NCBI GenBank assembly: GCA_039105265.1
Contig: JAPFFF010000083.1
Span: forward strand, 1-64,000
Direction of reading: 5' to 3'
DNA: 64,000 nucleotides
DNA from: Tritrichomonas musculus
Lineage: Eukaryota > Parabasalia > Tritrichomonadida > Tritrichomonadidae
The notes under the pieces are model-generated. The model saw nothing but the letters and a program-made list of their open reading frames with translations. It had not been told where the DNA came from and did not search any database. Positions 37,371 to 52,034 of this stretch are shown piece by piece. Position 1 is the stretch's first letter; every line of letters starts with the position of its first letter. The translations under genes were made by a program, and so were the position numbers.

Positions 37371-40300
37371 ATAATTAAAAACGATTTCGAAATTAAGTAA
37401 AATCAGTAAAAATTAAAGCTTAATCTCAGTTATTCTTAATCTAACATTTCACACAAGTGAACAGAGTTAAATAAAACACAAATCTCAAACACTTTTGTAA
37501 GATAATTAAAAACGATTTCGAAATTAAGTAAAATCAATAAAGATTAAATCGCAATATCAATTATTCTTATTCAAACGTTTCTCACAAGTGAACAGAGTTA
37601 AATAAAACACAAATCTCAAACACTTTTGTAAGATAATTAAAAACGATTTCGAAATTAATTAAAATCAGTAAAAATTAAAGCTTAATCTCAGTTATTCTTA
37701 TTCAAACGTTTCTCACAAATGAACAGAGTTAAATAAAACACAAATCTCAAACACTTTTGTAAGATAATTATAAACGATTTCGAAATTAAGTAAAATCAGT
37801 AAAAATTAAAGCTTAATCTCAGTTATTCTTATTCAAACGTTTCTCACAAGTGAACAGAGTTAAATAAAACACAAATCTCAAACACTTTTGTAAGATAATT
37901 AAAAACGATTTCGAAATTAAGTAAAATCAGTAAAAATTAAAGCTTAATCTCAGTTATTCTTAATCTAACATTTCACACAAGTGAACAGAGTTAAATAAAA
38001 CACAAATCTCAAACACTTTTGTAAGATAATTAAAAACGATTTCGAAATTAAGTAAAATCAATAAAGATTAAATCGCAATATCAATTATTCTTATTCAAAC
38101 GTTTCTCACAAGTGAACAGAGTTAAATAAAACACAAATCTCAAACACTTTTGTAAGATAATTAAAAACGATTTCGAAATTAATTAAAATCAGTAAAAATT
38201 AAAGCTTAATCTCAGTTATTCTTATTCAAACGTTTCTCACAAATGAACAGAGTTAAATAAAACACAAATCTCAAACACTTTTGTAAGATAATTATAAACG
38301 ATTTCGAAATTAAGTAAAATCAGTAAAAATTAAAGCTTAATCTCAATTATTCTTAATCTAACATTTCTCACAAATGAACAGAGTTAAATAAAACACAAAT
38401 CTCAAACACTTTTGTAAGATAATTAAAAACGATTTCGAAATTAAGTAAAATCAATAAAGATTAAATCGCAATATCAATTATTCTTATTCAAACGTTTCTC
38501 ACAAGTGAACAGAGTTAAATAAAACACAAATCTCAAACACTTTTGTAAGATAATTATAAACGATTTCGAAATTAATTAAAATCAGTAAAAATTAAAGCTT
38601 AATCTCAATTATTCTTAATCTAACATTTCTCACAAATGAACAGAGTTAAATAAAACACAAATCTCAAACACTTTTGTAAGATAATTATAAACGATTTCGA
38701 AATTAATTAAAATCAGTAAAAATTAAAGCTTAATCTCAGTTATTCTTATTCAAACGTTTCTCACAAGTGAACAGAGTTAAATAAAACACAAATCTCAAAC
38801 ACTTTTGTAAGATAATTATAAACGATTTCGAAATTAAGTAAAATCAGTAAAAATTAAAGCTTAATCTCAATTATTCCTATTCAAACGTTTCTCACAAGTG
38901 AACAGAGTTAAATAAAACACAAATCTCAAACACTTTTGTAAGATAATTATAAACGATTTCGAAATTAAGTAAAATCAATAAAGATTAAATCGCAATATCA
39001 ATTATTCTTATTCAAACGTTTCTCACAAGTGAACAGAGTTAAATAAAACATAAATCTCAAACACTTTTGTAAGATAATTATAAACGATTTCGAAATTAAG
39101 TAAAATCAGTAAAAATTAAAGCTTAATCTCAATTATTCCTATTCAAACGTTTCTCACAAGTGAACAGAGTTAAATAAAACACAAATCTCAAACACTTTTG
39201 TAAGATAATTAAAAACGATTTCGAAATTAAGTAAAATCAATAAAGATTAAATCGCAATATCAATTATTCTTATTCAAACGTTTCTCACAAGTGAACAGAG
39301 TTAAATAAAACATAAATCTCAAACACTTTTGTAAGATAATTATAAACGATTTCGAAATTAAGTAAAATCAGTAAAAATTAAAGCTTAATCTCAATTATTC
39401 TTATTCAAACGTTTCTCACAAGTGAACAGAGTTAAATAAAACACAAATCTCAAACACTTTTGTAAGATAATTAAAAACGATTTCGAAATTAAGTAAAATC
39501 AGTAAAAATTAAAGCTTAATCTCAATTATTCCTATTCAAACGTTTCTCACAAGTGAACAGAGTTAAATAAAACACAAATCTCAAACACTTTTGTAAGATA
39601 ATTATAAACGATTTCGAAATTAAGTAAAATCAATAAAGATTAAATCGCAATATCAATTATTCTTATTCAAACGTTTCTCACAAGTGAACAGAGTTAAATA
39701 AAACATAAATCTCAAACACTTTTGTAAGATAATTATAAACGATTTCGAAATTAAGTAAAATCAGTAAAAATTAAAGCTTAATCTCAATTATTCCTATTCA
39801 AACGTTTCTCACAAGTGAACAGAGTTAAATAAAACACAAATCTCAAACACTTTTGTAAGATAATTAAAAACGATTTCGAAATTAAGTAAAATCAATAAAG
39901 ATTAAATCGCAATATCAATTATTCTTATTCAAACGTTTCTCACAAGTGAACAGAGTTAAATAAAACATAAATCTCAAACACTTTTGTAAGATAATTATAA
40001 ACGATTTCGAAATTAAGTAAAATCAGTAAAAATTAAAGCTTAATCTCAATTATTCTTATTCAAACGTTTCTCACAAGTGAACAGAGTTAAATAAAACACA
40101 AATCTCAAACACTTTTGTAAGATAATTAAAAACGATTTCGAAATTAAGTAAAATCAGTAAAAATTAAAGCTTAATCTCAGTTATTCCTATTCAAACGTTT
40201 CTCACAAGTGAACAGAGTTAAATAAAACACAAATCTCAAACACTTTTGTAAGATAATTATAAACGATTTCGAAATTAAGTAAAATCAATAAAGATTAAAT

Positions 40301-43300
40301 CGCAATATCAATTATTCTTATTCAAACGTTTCTCACAAGTGAACAGAGTTAAATAAAACATAAATCTCAAACACTTTTGTAAGATAATTATAAACGATTT
40401 CGAAATTAAGTAAAATCAGTAAAAATTAAAGCTTAATCTCAATTATTCCTATTCAAACGTTTCTCACAAGTGAACAGAGTTAAATAAAACACAAATCTCA
40501 AACACTTTTGTAAGATAATTATAAACGATTTCGAAATTAAGTAAAATCAATAAAGATTAAATCGCAATATCAATTATTCTTATTCAAACGTTTCTCACAA
40601 GTGAACAGAGTTAAATAAAACATAAATCTCAAACACTTTTGTAAGATAATTATAAACGATTTCGAAATTAAGTAAAATCAGTAAAAATTAAAGCTTAATC
40701 TCAATTATTCTTATTCAAACGTTTCTCACAAGTGAACAGAGTTAAATAAAACACAAATCTCAAACACTTTTGTAAGATAATTAAAAACGATTTCGAAATT
40801 AAGTAAAATCAATAAAAATTAAAGCTTAATCTCAGTTATTCTTATTCAAACGTTTCTCACAAATGAACAGAGTTAAATAAAACACAAATCTCAAACACTT
40901 TTGTAAGATAATTAAAAACGATTTCGAAATTAATTAAAATCAGTAAAAATTAAAGCTTAATCTCAGTTATTCTTATTCAAACGTTTCTCACAAGTGAACA
41001 GAGTTAAATAAAACACAAATCTCAAACACTTTTGTAAGATAATTAAAAACGATTTCGAAATTAAGTAAAATCAGTAAAAATTAAAGCTTAATCTCAATTA
41101 TTCTTATTCAAACGTTTCTCACAAGTGAACAGAGTTAAATAAAACACAAATCTCAAACACTTTTGTAAGATAATTATAAACGATTTCGAAATTAAGTAAA
41201 ATCAGTAAAAATTAAAGCTTAATCTCAATTATTCTTATTCAAACGTTTCTCACAAGTGAACAGAGTTAAATAAAACACAAATCTCAAACACTTTTGTAAG
41301 ATAATTATAAACGATTTCGAAATTAAGTAAAATCAATAAAAATTAAAGCTTAATCTCAGTTATTCTTATTCAAACGTTTCTCACAAGTGAACAGAGTTAA
41401 ATAAAACACAAATCTCAAACACTTTTGTAAGATAATTATAAACGATTTCGAAATTAAGTAAAATCAATAAAGATTAAATCGCAATATCAATTATTCTTAT
41501 TCAAACGTTTCTCACAAGTGAACAGAGTTAAATAAAACACAAATCTCAAACACTTTTGTAAGATAATTATAAACGATTTCGAAATTAAGTAAAATCAGTA
41601 AAAATTAAAGCTTAATCTCAATTATTCTTATTCAAACGTTTCTCACAAGTGAACAGAGTTAAATAAAACACAAATCTCAAACACTTTTGTAAGATAATTA
41701 AAAACGATTTCGAAATTAAGTAAAATCAGTAAAAATTAAAGCTTAATCTCAGTTATTCTTATTCAAACGTTTCTCACAAATGAACAGAGTTAAATAAAAC
41801 ACAAATCTCAAACACTTTTGTAAGATAATTGAAAACGATTTCGAAATTAAGTAAAATCAATAAAAATTAAAGCTTAATCTCAGTTATTCTTATTCAAACG
41901 TTTCTCACAAATGAACAGAGTTAAATAAAACACAAATCTCAAACACTTTTGTAAGATAATTAAAAACGATTTCGAAATTAAGTAAAATCAGTAAAAATTA
42001 AAGCTTAATCTCAGTTATTCCTATTCAAACGTTTCTCACAAGTGAACAGAGTTAAATAAAACACAAATCTCAAACACTTTTGTAAGATAATTAAAAACGA
42101 TTTCGAAATTAAGTAAAATCAATAAAGATTAAAGCTTAATCTCAGTTATTCTTATTCAAACGTTTCTCACAAGTGAACAGAGTTAAATAAAACACAAATC
42201 TCAAACACTTTTGTAAGATAATTAAAAACGATTTCGAAATTAAGTAAAATCAATAAAGATTAAATCGCAATATCAATTATTCTTATTCAAACGTTTCTCA
42301 CAAGTGAACAGAGTTAAATAAAACACAAATCTCAAACACTTTTGTAAGATAATTAAAAACGATTTCGAAATTAAGTAAAATCAATAAAAATTAAAGCTTA
42401 ATCTCAGTTATTCTTATTCAAACGTTTCTCACAAATGAACAGAGTTAAATAAAACACAAATCTCAAACACTTTTGTAAGATAATTAAAAACGATTTCGAA
42501 ATTAAGTAAAATCAGTAAAAATTAAAGCTTAATCTCAGTTATTCTTATTCAAACGTTTCTCACAAGTGAACAGAGTTAAATAAAATACACATCTCAAACA
42601 CTTTTGTAAGATAATTAAAAACGATTTCGAAATTAAGTAAAATCAATAAAGATTAAATCGCAATATCAATTATTCTTATTCAAACGTTTCTCACAAGTGA
42701 ACAGAGTTAAATAAAACACAAATCTCAAACACTTTTGTAAGATAATTAAAAACGATTTCGAAATTAAGTAAAATCAATAAAGATTAAATCGCAATATCAA
42801 TTATTCTTATTCAAACGTTTCTCACAAGTGAACAGAGTTAAATAAAACACAAATCTCAAACACTTTTGTAAGATAATTAAAAACGATTTCGAAATTAAGT
42901 AAAATCAGTAAAAATTAAATCGCAATATCAATTATTCCTATTCAAACGTTTCTCACAAGTGAACAGAGTTAAATAAAACACAAATCTCAAACACTTTTGT
43001 AAGATAATTATAAACGATTTCGAAATTAAGTAAAATCAGTAAAAATTAAAGCTTAATCTCAATTATTCCTATTCAAACGTTTCTCACAAGTGAACAGAGT
43101 TAAATAAAACACAAATCTCAAACACTTTTGTAAGATAATTATAAACGATTTCGAAATTAAGTAAAATCAGTAAAAATTAAAGCTTAATCTCAATTATTCC
43201 TATTCAAACGTTTCTCACAAGTGAACAGAGTTAAATAAAACACAAATCTCAAACACTTTTGTAAGATAATTATAAACGATTTCGAAATTAAGTAAAATCA

Positions 43301-46300
43301 GTAAAAATTAAAGCTTAATCTCAATTATTCCTATTCAAACGTTTCTCACAAGTGAACAGAGTTAAATAAAACACAAATCTCAAACACTTTTGTAAGATAA
43401 TTAAAAACGATTTCGAAATTAAGTAAAATCAGTAAAAATTAAAGCTTAATCTCAATTATTCCTATTCAAACGTTTCTCACAAGTGAACAGAGTTAAATAA
43501 AACACAAATCTCAAACACTTTTGTAAGATAATTAAAAACGATTTCGAAATTAAGTAAAATCAATAAAGATTAAATCGCAATATCAATTATTCTTATTCAA
43601 ACGTTTCTCACAAGTGAACAGAGTTAAATAAAACATAAATCTCAAACACTTTTGTAAGATAATTATAAACGATTTCGAAATTAAGTAAAATCAGTAAAAA
43701 TTAAAGCTTAATCTCAATTATTCTTATTCAAACGTTTCTCACAAGTGAACAGAGTTAAATAAAACACAAATCTCAAACACTTTTGTAAGATAATTAAAAA
43801 CGATTTCGAAATTAAGTAAAATCAGTAAAAATTAAAGCTTAATCTCAGTTATTCCTATTCAAACGTTTCTCACAAGTGAACAGAGTTAAATAAAACACAA
43901 ATCTCAAACACTTTTGTAAGATAATTATAAACGATTTCGAAATTAAGTAAAATCAATAAAGATTAAATCGCAATATCAATTATTCTTATTCAAACGTTTC
44001 TCACAAGTGAACAGAGTTAAATAAAACATAAATCTCAAACACTTTTGTAAGATAATTATAAACGATTTCGAAATTAAGTAAAATCAGTAAAAATTAAAGC
44101 TTAATCTCAATTATTCCTATTCAAACGTTTCTCACAAGTGAACAGAGTTAAATAAAACACAAATCTCAAACACTTTTGTAAGATAATTAAAAACGATTTC
44201 GAAATTAAGTAAAATCAATAAAGATTAAATCGCAATATCAATTATTCTTATTCAAACGTTTCTCACAAGTGAACAGAGTTAAATAAAACATAAATCTCAA
44301 ACACTTTTGTAAGATAATTATAAACGATTTCGAAATTAAGTAAAATCAGTAAAAATTAAAGCTTAATCTCAATTATTCTTATTCAAACGTTTCTCACAAG
44401 TGAACAGAGTTAAATAAAACACAAATCTCAAACACTTTTGTAAGATAATTAAAAACGATTTCGAAATTAAGTAAAATCAATAAAAATTAAAGCTTAATCT
44501 CAGTTATTCTTATTCAAACGTTTCTCACAAATGAACAGAGTTAAATAAAACACAAATCTCAAACACTTTTGTAAGATAATTAAAAACGATTTCGAAATTA
44601 ATTAAAATCAGTAAAAATTAAAGCTTAATCTCAGTTATTCTTATTCAAACGTTTCTCACAAGTGAACAGAGTTAAATAAAACACAAATCTCAAACACTTT
44701 TGTAAGATAATTAAAAACGATTTCGAAATTAAGTAAAATCAGTAAAAATTAAAGCTTAATCTCAATTATTCTTATTCAAACGTTTCTCACAAGTGAACAG
44801 AGTTAAATAAAACACAAATCTCAAACACTTTTGTAAGATAATTATAAACGATTTCGAAATTAAGTAAAATCAGTAAAAATTAAAGCTTAATCTCAATTAT
44901 TCTTATTCAAACGTTTCTCACAAGTGAACAGAGTTAAATAAAACACAAATCTCAAACACTTTTGTAAGATAATTATAAACGATTTCGAAATTAAGTAAAA
45001 TCAATAAAAATTAAAGCTTAATCTCAGTTATTCTTATTCAAACGTTTCTCACAAGTGAACAGAGTTAAATAAAACACAAATCTCAAACACTTTTGTAAGA
45101 TAATTATAAACGATTTCGAAATTAAGTAAAATCAATAAAGATTAAATCGCAATATCAATTATTCTTATTCAAACGTTTCTCACAAGTGAACAGAGTTAAA
45201 TAAAACACAAATCTCAAACACTTTTGTAAGATAATTATAAACGATTTCGAAATTAAGTAAAATCAGTAAAAATTAAAGCTTAATCTCAATTATTCTTATT
45301 CAAACGTTTCTCACAAGTGAACAGAGTTAAATAAAACACAAATCTCAAACACTTTTGTAAGATAATTAAAAACGATTTCGAAATTAAGTAAAATCAGTAA
45401 AAATTAAAGCTTAATCTCAGTTATTCTTATTCAAACGTTTCTCACAAATGAACAGAGTTAAATAAAACACAAATCTCAAACACTTTTGTAAGATAATTGA
45501 AAACGATTTCGAAATTAAGTAAAATCAATAAAAATTAAAGCTTAATCTCAGTTATTCTTATTCAAACGTTTCTCACAAATGAACAGAGTTAAATAAAACA
45601 CAAATCTCAAACACTTTTGTAAGATAATTAAAAACGATTTCGAAATTAAGTAAAATCAGTAAAAATTAAAGCTTAATCTCAGTTATTCCTATTCAAACGT
45701 TTCTCACAAGTGAACAGAGTTAAATAAAACACAAATCTCAAACACTTTTGTAAGATAATTAAAAACGATTTCGAAATTAAGTAAAATCAATAAAGATTAA
45801 AGCTTAATCTCAGTTATTCTTATTCAAACGTTTCTCACAAGTGAACAGAGTTAAATAAAACACAAATCTCAAACACTTTTGTAAGATAATTAAAAACGAT
45901 TTCGAAATTAAGTAAAATCAATAAAGATTAAATCGCAATATCAATTATTCTTATTCAAACGTTTCTCACAAGTGAACAGAGTTAAATAAAACACAAATCT
46001 CAAACACTTTTGTAAGATAATTAAAAACGATTTCGAAATTAAGTAAAATCAATAAAAATTAAAGCTTAATCTCAGTTATTCTTATTCAAACGTTTCTCAC
46101 AAATGAACAGAGTTAAATAAAACACAAATCTCAAACACTTTTGTAAGATAATTAAAAACGATTTCGAAATTAAGTAAAATCAGTAAAAATTAAAGCTTAA
46201 TCTCAGTTATTCTTATTCAAACGTTTCTCACAAGTGAACAGAGTTAAATAAAATACACATCTCAAACACTTTTGTAAGATAATTAAAAACGATTTCGAAA

Positions 46301-49300
46301 TTAAGTAAAATCAATAAAGATTAAATCGCAATATCAATTATTCTTATTCAAACGTTTCTCACAAGTGAACAGAGTTAAATAAAACACAAATCTCAAACAC
46401 TTTTGTAAGATAATTAAAAACGATTTCGAAATTAAGTAAAATCAATAAAGATTAAATCGCAATATCAATTATTCTTATTCAAACGTTTCTCACAAGTGAA
46501 CAGAGTTAAATAAAACACAAATCTCAAACACTTTTGTAAGATAATTATAAACGATTTCGAAATTAAGTAAAATCAGTAAAAATTAAATCGCAATATCAAT
46601 TATTCCTATTCAAACGTTTCTCACAAGTGAACAGAGTTAAATAAAACACAAATCTCAAACACTTTTGTAAGATAATTATAAACGATTTCGAAATTAAGTA
46701 AAATCAGTAAAAATTAAAGCTTAATCTCAATTATTCCTATTCAAACGTTTCTCACAAGTGAACAGAGTTAAATAAAACACAAATCTCAAACACTTTTGTA
46801 AGATAATTATAAACGATTTCGAAATTAAGTAAAATCAGTAAAAATTAAAGCTTAATCTCAATTATTCCTATTCAAACGTTTCTCACAAGTGAACAGAGTT
46901 AAATAAAACACAAATCTCAAACACTTTTGTAAGATAATTATAAACGATTTCGAAATTAAGTAAAATCAGTAAAAATTAAAGCTTAATCTCAATTATTCCT
47001 ATTCAAACGTTTCTCACAAGTGAACAGAGTTAAATAAAACACAAATCTCAAACACTTTTGTAAGATAATTAAAAACGATTTCGAAATTAAGTAAAATCAG
47101 TAAAAATTAAAGCTTAATCTCAATTATTCCTATTCAAACGTTTCTCACAAGTGAACAGAGTTAAATAAAACACAAATCTCAAACACTTTTGTAAGATAAT
47201 TATAAACGATTTCGAAATTAAGTAAAATCAATAAAGATTAAATCGCAATATCAATTATTCTTATTCAAACGTTTCTCACAAGTGAACAGAGTTAAATAAA
47301 ACATAAATCTCAAACACTTTTGTAAGATAATTATAAACGATTTCGAAATTAAGTAAAATCAGTAAAAATTAAAGCTTAATCTCAATTATTCCTATTCAAA
47401 CGTTTCTCACAAGTGAACAGAGTTAAATAAAACACAAATCTCAAACACTTTTGTAAGATAATTATAAACGATTTCGAAATTAAGTAAAATCAGTAAAAAT
47501 TAAAGCTTAATCTCAATTATTCCTATTCAAACGTTTCTCACAAGTGAACAGAGTTAAATAAAACACAAATCTCAAACACTTTTGTAAGATAATTAAAAAC
47601 GATTTCGAAATTAAGTAAAATCAATAAAGATTAAATCGCAATATCAATTATTCTTATTCAAACGTTTCTCACAAGTGAACAGAGTTAAATAAAACACAAA
47701 TCTCAAACACTTTTGTAAGATAATTAAAAACGATTTCGAAATTAAGTAAAATCAGTAAAAATTAAAGCTTAATCTCAGTTATTCTTAATCTAACATTTCA
47801 CACAAGTGAACAGAGTTAAATAAAACACAAATCTCAAACACTTTTGTAAGATAATTAAAAACGATTTCGAAATTAAGTAAAATCAGTAAAAATTAAAGCT
47901 TAATCTCAATTATTCCTATTCAAACGTTTCTCACAAGTGAACAGAGTTAAATAAAACACAAATCTCAAACACTTTTGTAAGATAATTAAAAACGATTTCG
48001 AAATTAATTAAAATCAGTAAAAATTAAAGCTTAATCTCAGTTATTCTTATTCAAACGTTTCTCACAAATGAACAGAGTTAAATAAAACACAAATCTCAAA
48101 CACTTTTGTAAGATAATTATAAACGATTTCGAAATTAAGTAAAATCAGTAAAAATTAAAGCTTAATCTCAGTTATTCTTATTCAAACGTTTCTCACAAGT
48201 GAACAGAGTTAAATAAAACACAAATCTCAAACACTTTTGTAAGATAATTAAAAACGATTTCGAAATTAAGTAAAATCAGTAAAAATTAAAGCTTAATCTC
48301 AGTTATTCCTATTCAAACGTTTCTCACAAGTGAACAGAGTTAAATAAAACACAAATCTCAAACACTTTTGTAAGATAATTAAAAACGATTTCGAAATTAA
48401 GTAAAATCAATAAAGATTAAATCGCAATATCAATTATTCTTATTCAAACGTTTCTCACAAGTGAACAGAGTTAAATAAAACACAAATCTCAAACACTTTT
48501 GTAAGATAATTAAAAACGATTTCGAAATTAAGTAAAATCAGTAAAAATTAAATCGCAATATCAATTATTCCTATTCAAACGTTTCTCACAAGTGAACAGA
48601 GTTAAATAAAACACAAATCTCAAACACTTTTGTAAGATAATTATAAACGATTTCGAAATTAAGTAAAATCAGTAAAAATTAAAGCTTAATCTCAATTATT
48701 CCTATTCAAACGTTTCTCACAAGTGAACAGAGTTAAATAAAACACAAATCTCAAACACTTTTGTAAGATAATTATAAACGATTTCGAAATTAAGTAAAAT
48801 CAGTAAAAATTAAAGCTTAATCTCAATTATTCCTATTCAAACGTTTCTCACAAGTGAACAGAGTTAAATAAAACACAAATCTCAAACACTTTTGTAAGAT
48901 AATTATAAACGATTTCGAAATTAAGTAAAATCAGTAAAAATTAAAGCTTAATCTCAATTATTCCTATTCAAACGTTTCTCACAAGTGAACAGAGTTAAAT
49001 AAAACACAAATCTCAAACACTTTTGTAAGATAATTAAAAACGATTTCGAAATTAAGTAAAATCAGTAAAAATTAAAGCTTAATCTCAATTATTCCTATTC
49101 AAACGTTTCTCACAAGTGAACAGAGTTAAATAAAACACAAATCTCAAACACTTTTGTAAGATAATTATAAACGATTTCGAAATTAAGTAAAATCAATAAA
49201 GATTAAATCGCAATATCAATTATTCTTATTCAAACGTTTCTCACAAGTGAACAGAGTTAAATAAAACATAAATCTCAAACACTTTTGTAAGATAATTATA

Positions 49301-52034
49301 AACGATTTCGAAATTAAGTAAAATCAGTAAAAATTAAAGCTTAATCTCAATTATTCCTATTCAAACGTTTCTCACAAGTGAACAGAGTTAAATAAAACAC
49401 AAATCTCAAACACTTTTGTAAGATAATTATAAACGATTTCGAAATTAAGTAAAATCAGTAAAAATTAAAGCTTAATCTCAATTATTCCTATTCAAACGTT
49501 TCTCACAAGTGAACAGAGTTAAATAAAACACAAATCTCAAACACTTTTGTAAGATAATTATAAACGATTTCGAAATTAAGTAAAATCAGTAAAAATTAAA
49601 GCTTAATCTCAATTATTCCTATTCAAACGTTTCTCACAAGTGAACAGAGTTAAATAAAACACAAATCTCAAACACTTTTGTAAGATAATTAAAAACGATT
49701 TCGAAATTAAGTAAAATCAGTAAAAATTAAAGCTTAATCTCAGTTATTCTTAATCTAACATTTCACACAAGTGAACAGAGTTAAATAAAACACAAATCTC
49801 AAACACTTTTGTAAGATAATTAAAAACGATTTCGAAATTAAGTAAAATCAATAAAGATTAAATCGCAATATCAATTATTCTTATTCAAACGTTTCTCACA
49901 AGTGAACAGAGTTAAATAAAACACAAATCTCAAACACTTTTGTAAGATAATTAAAAACGATTTCGAAATTAATTAAAATCAGTAAAAATTAAAGCTTAAT
50001 CTCAGTTATTCTTATTCAAACGTTTCTCACAAATGAACAGAGTTAAATAAAACACAAATCTCAAACACTTTTGTAAGATAATTATAAACGATTTCGAAAT
50101 TAAGTAAAATCAGTAAAAATTAAAGCTTAATCTCAGTTATTCTTATTCAAACGTTTCTCACAAGTGAACAGAGTTAAATAAAACACAAATCTCAAACACT
50201 TTTGTAAGATAATTAAAAACGATTTCGAAATTAAGTAAAATCAGTAAAAATTAAAGCTTAATCTCAGTTATTCTTAATCTAACATTTCACACAAGTGAAC
50301 AGAGTTAAATAAAACACAAATCTCAAACACTTTTGTAAGATAATTAAAAACGATTTCGAAATTAAGTAAAATCAATAAAGATTAAATCGCAATATCAATT
50401 ATTCTTATTCAAACGTTTCTCACAAGTGAACAGAGTTAAATAAAACACAAATCTCAAACACTTTTGTAAGATAATTAAAAACGATTTCGAAATTAATTAA
50501 AATCAGTAAAAATTAAAGCTTAATCTCAGTTATTCTTATTCAAACGTTTCTCACAAATGAACAGAGTTAAATAAAACACAAATCTCAAACACTTTTGTAA
50601 GATAATTATAAACGATTTCGAAATTAAGTAAAATCAGTAAAAATTAAAGCTTAATCTCAATTATTCTTAATCTAACATTTCTCACAAATGAACAGAGTTA
50701 AATAAAACACAAATCTCAAACACTTTTGTAAGATAATTAAAAACGATTTCGAAATTAAGTAAAATCAATAAAGATTAAATCGCAATATCAATTATTCTTA
50801 TTCAAACGTTTCTCACAAGTGAACAGAGTTAAATAAAACACAAATCTCAAACACTTTTGTAAGATAATTATAAACGATTTCGAAATTAATTAAAATCAGT
50901 AAAAATTAAAGCTTAATCTCAATTATTCTTAATCTAACATTTCTCACAAATGAACAGAGTTAAATAAAACACAAATCTCAAACACTTTTGTAAGATAATT
51001 ATAAACGATTTCGAAATTAAGTAAAATCAGTAAAAATTAAAGCTTAATCTCAGTTATTCTTATTCAAACGTTTCTCACAAGTGAACAGAGTTAAATAAAA
51101 CACAAATCTCAAACACTTTTGTAAGATAATTATAAACGATTTCGAAATTAAGTAAAATCAGTAAAAATTAAAGCTTAATCTCAATTATTCCTATTCAAAC
51201 GTTTCTCACAAGTGAACAGAGTTAAATAAAACACAAATCTCAAACACTTTTGTAAGATAATTATAAACGATTTCGAAATTAAGTAAAATCAATAAAGATT
51301 AAATCGCAATATCAATTATTCTTATTCAAACGTTTCTCACAAGTGAACAGAGTTAAATAAAACATAAATCTCAAACACTTTTGTAAGATAATTATAAACG
51401 ATTTCGAAATTAAGTAAAATCAGTAAAAATTAAAGCTTAATCTCAATTATTCCTATTCAAACGTTTCTCACAAGTGAACAGAGTTAAATAAAACACAAAT
51501 CTCAAACACTTTTGTAAGATAATTAAAAACGATTTCGAAATTAAGTAAAATCAATAAAGATTAAATCGCAATATCAATTATTCTTATTCAAACGTTTCTC
51601 ACAAGTGAACAGAGTTAAATAAAACATAAATCTCAAACACTTTTGTAAGATAATTATAAACGATTTCGAAATTAAGTAAAATCAGTAAAAATTAAAGCTT
51701 AATCTCAATTATTCTTATTCAAACGTTTCTCACAAGTGAACAGAGTTAAATAAAACACAAATCTCAAACACTTTTGTAAGATAATTAAAAACGATTTCGA
51801 AATTAAGTAAAATCAGTAAAAATTAAAGCTTAATCTCAGTTATTCCTATTCAAACGTTTCTCACAAGTGAACAGAGTTAAATAAAACACAAATCTCAAAC
51901 ACTTTTGTAAGATAATTATAAACGATTTCGAAATTAAGTAAAATCAATAAAGATTAAATCGCAATATCAATTATTCTTATTCAAACGTTTCTCACAAGTG
52001 AACAGAGTTAAATAAAACATAAATCTCAAACACT
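34340..52034 (+). repeat. 94-monomer-offset duplication (12,314 bp) of a block of about 5.4 kb
   Basis: The block from about 34.34 to 39.72 kb is copied at about 46.65 to 52.03 kb. Matching sites are ATTTCACAC at 35481/47795, 37446/49760 and 37970/50284; ACATAAATC at 34990/47304, 36955/49269, 39051/51365, 39313/51627 and 39706/52020; and the TTAATCTAACATTTC units near 38357/50671 and 38623/50937. A handful of single-base differences occur, for example near 38706 versus 51020. The two copies are separated by other array material, so they are not simply tandem. Confidence 0.8.
40000..47350 (+). repeat. Tandem 28-monomer higher-order repeat (3,668 bp)
   Basis: The block from about 40.0 to 43.7 kb recurs immediately at about 43.7 to 47.35 kb. 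Shared markers are the rare hybrid AATAAAGATTAAAGCTT at 42121 and 45789, TACACATC at 42586 and 46254, ACATAAATC at 43636 and 47304, CAGTTATTCCTATTC near 40170 and 43838, and GAAATTAATT near 40926 and 44594. Few differences were noticed. Confidence 0.8.
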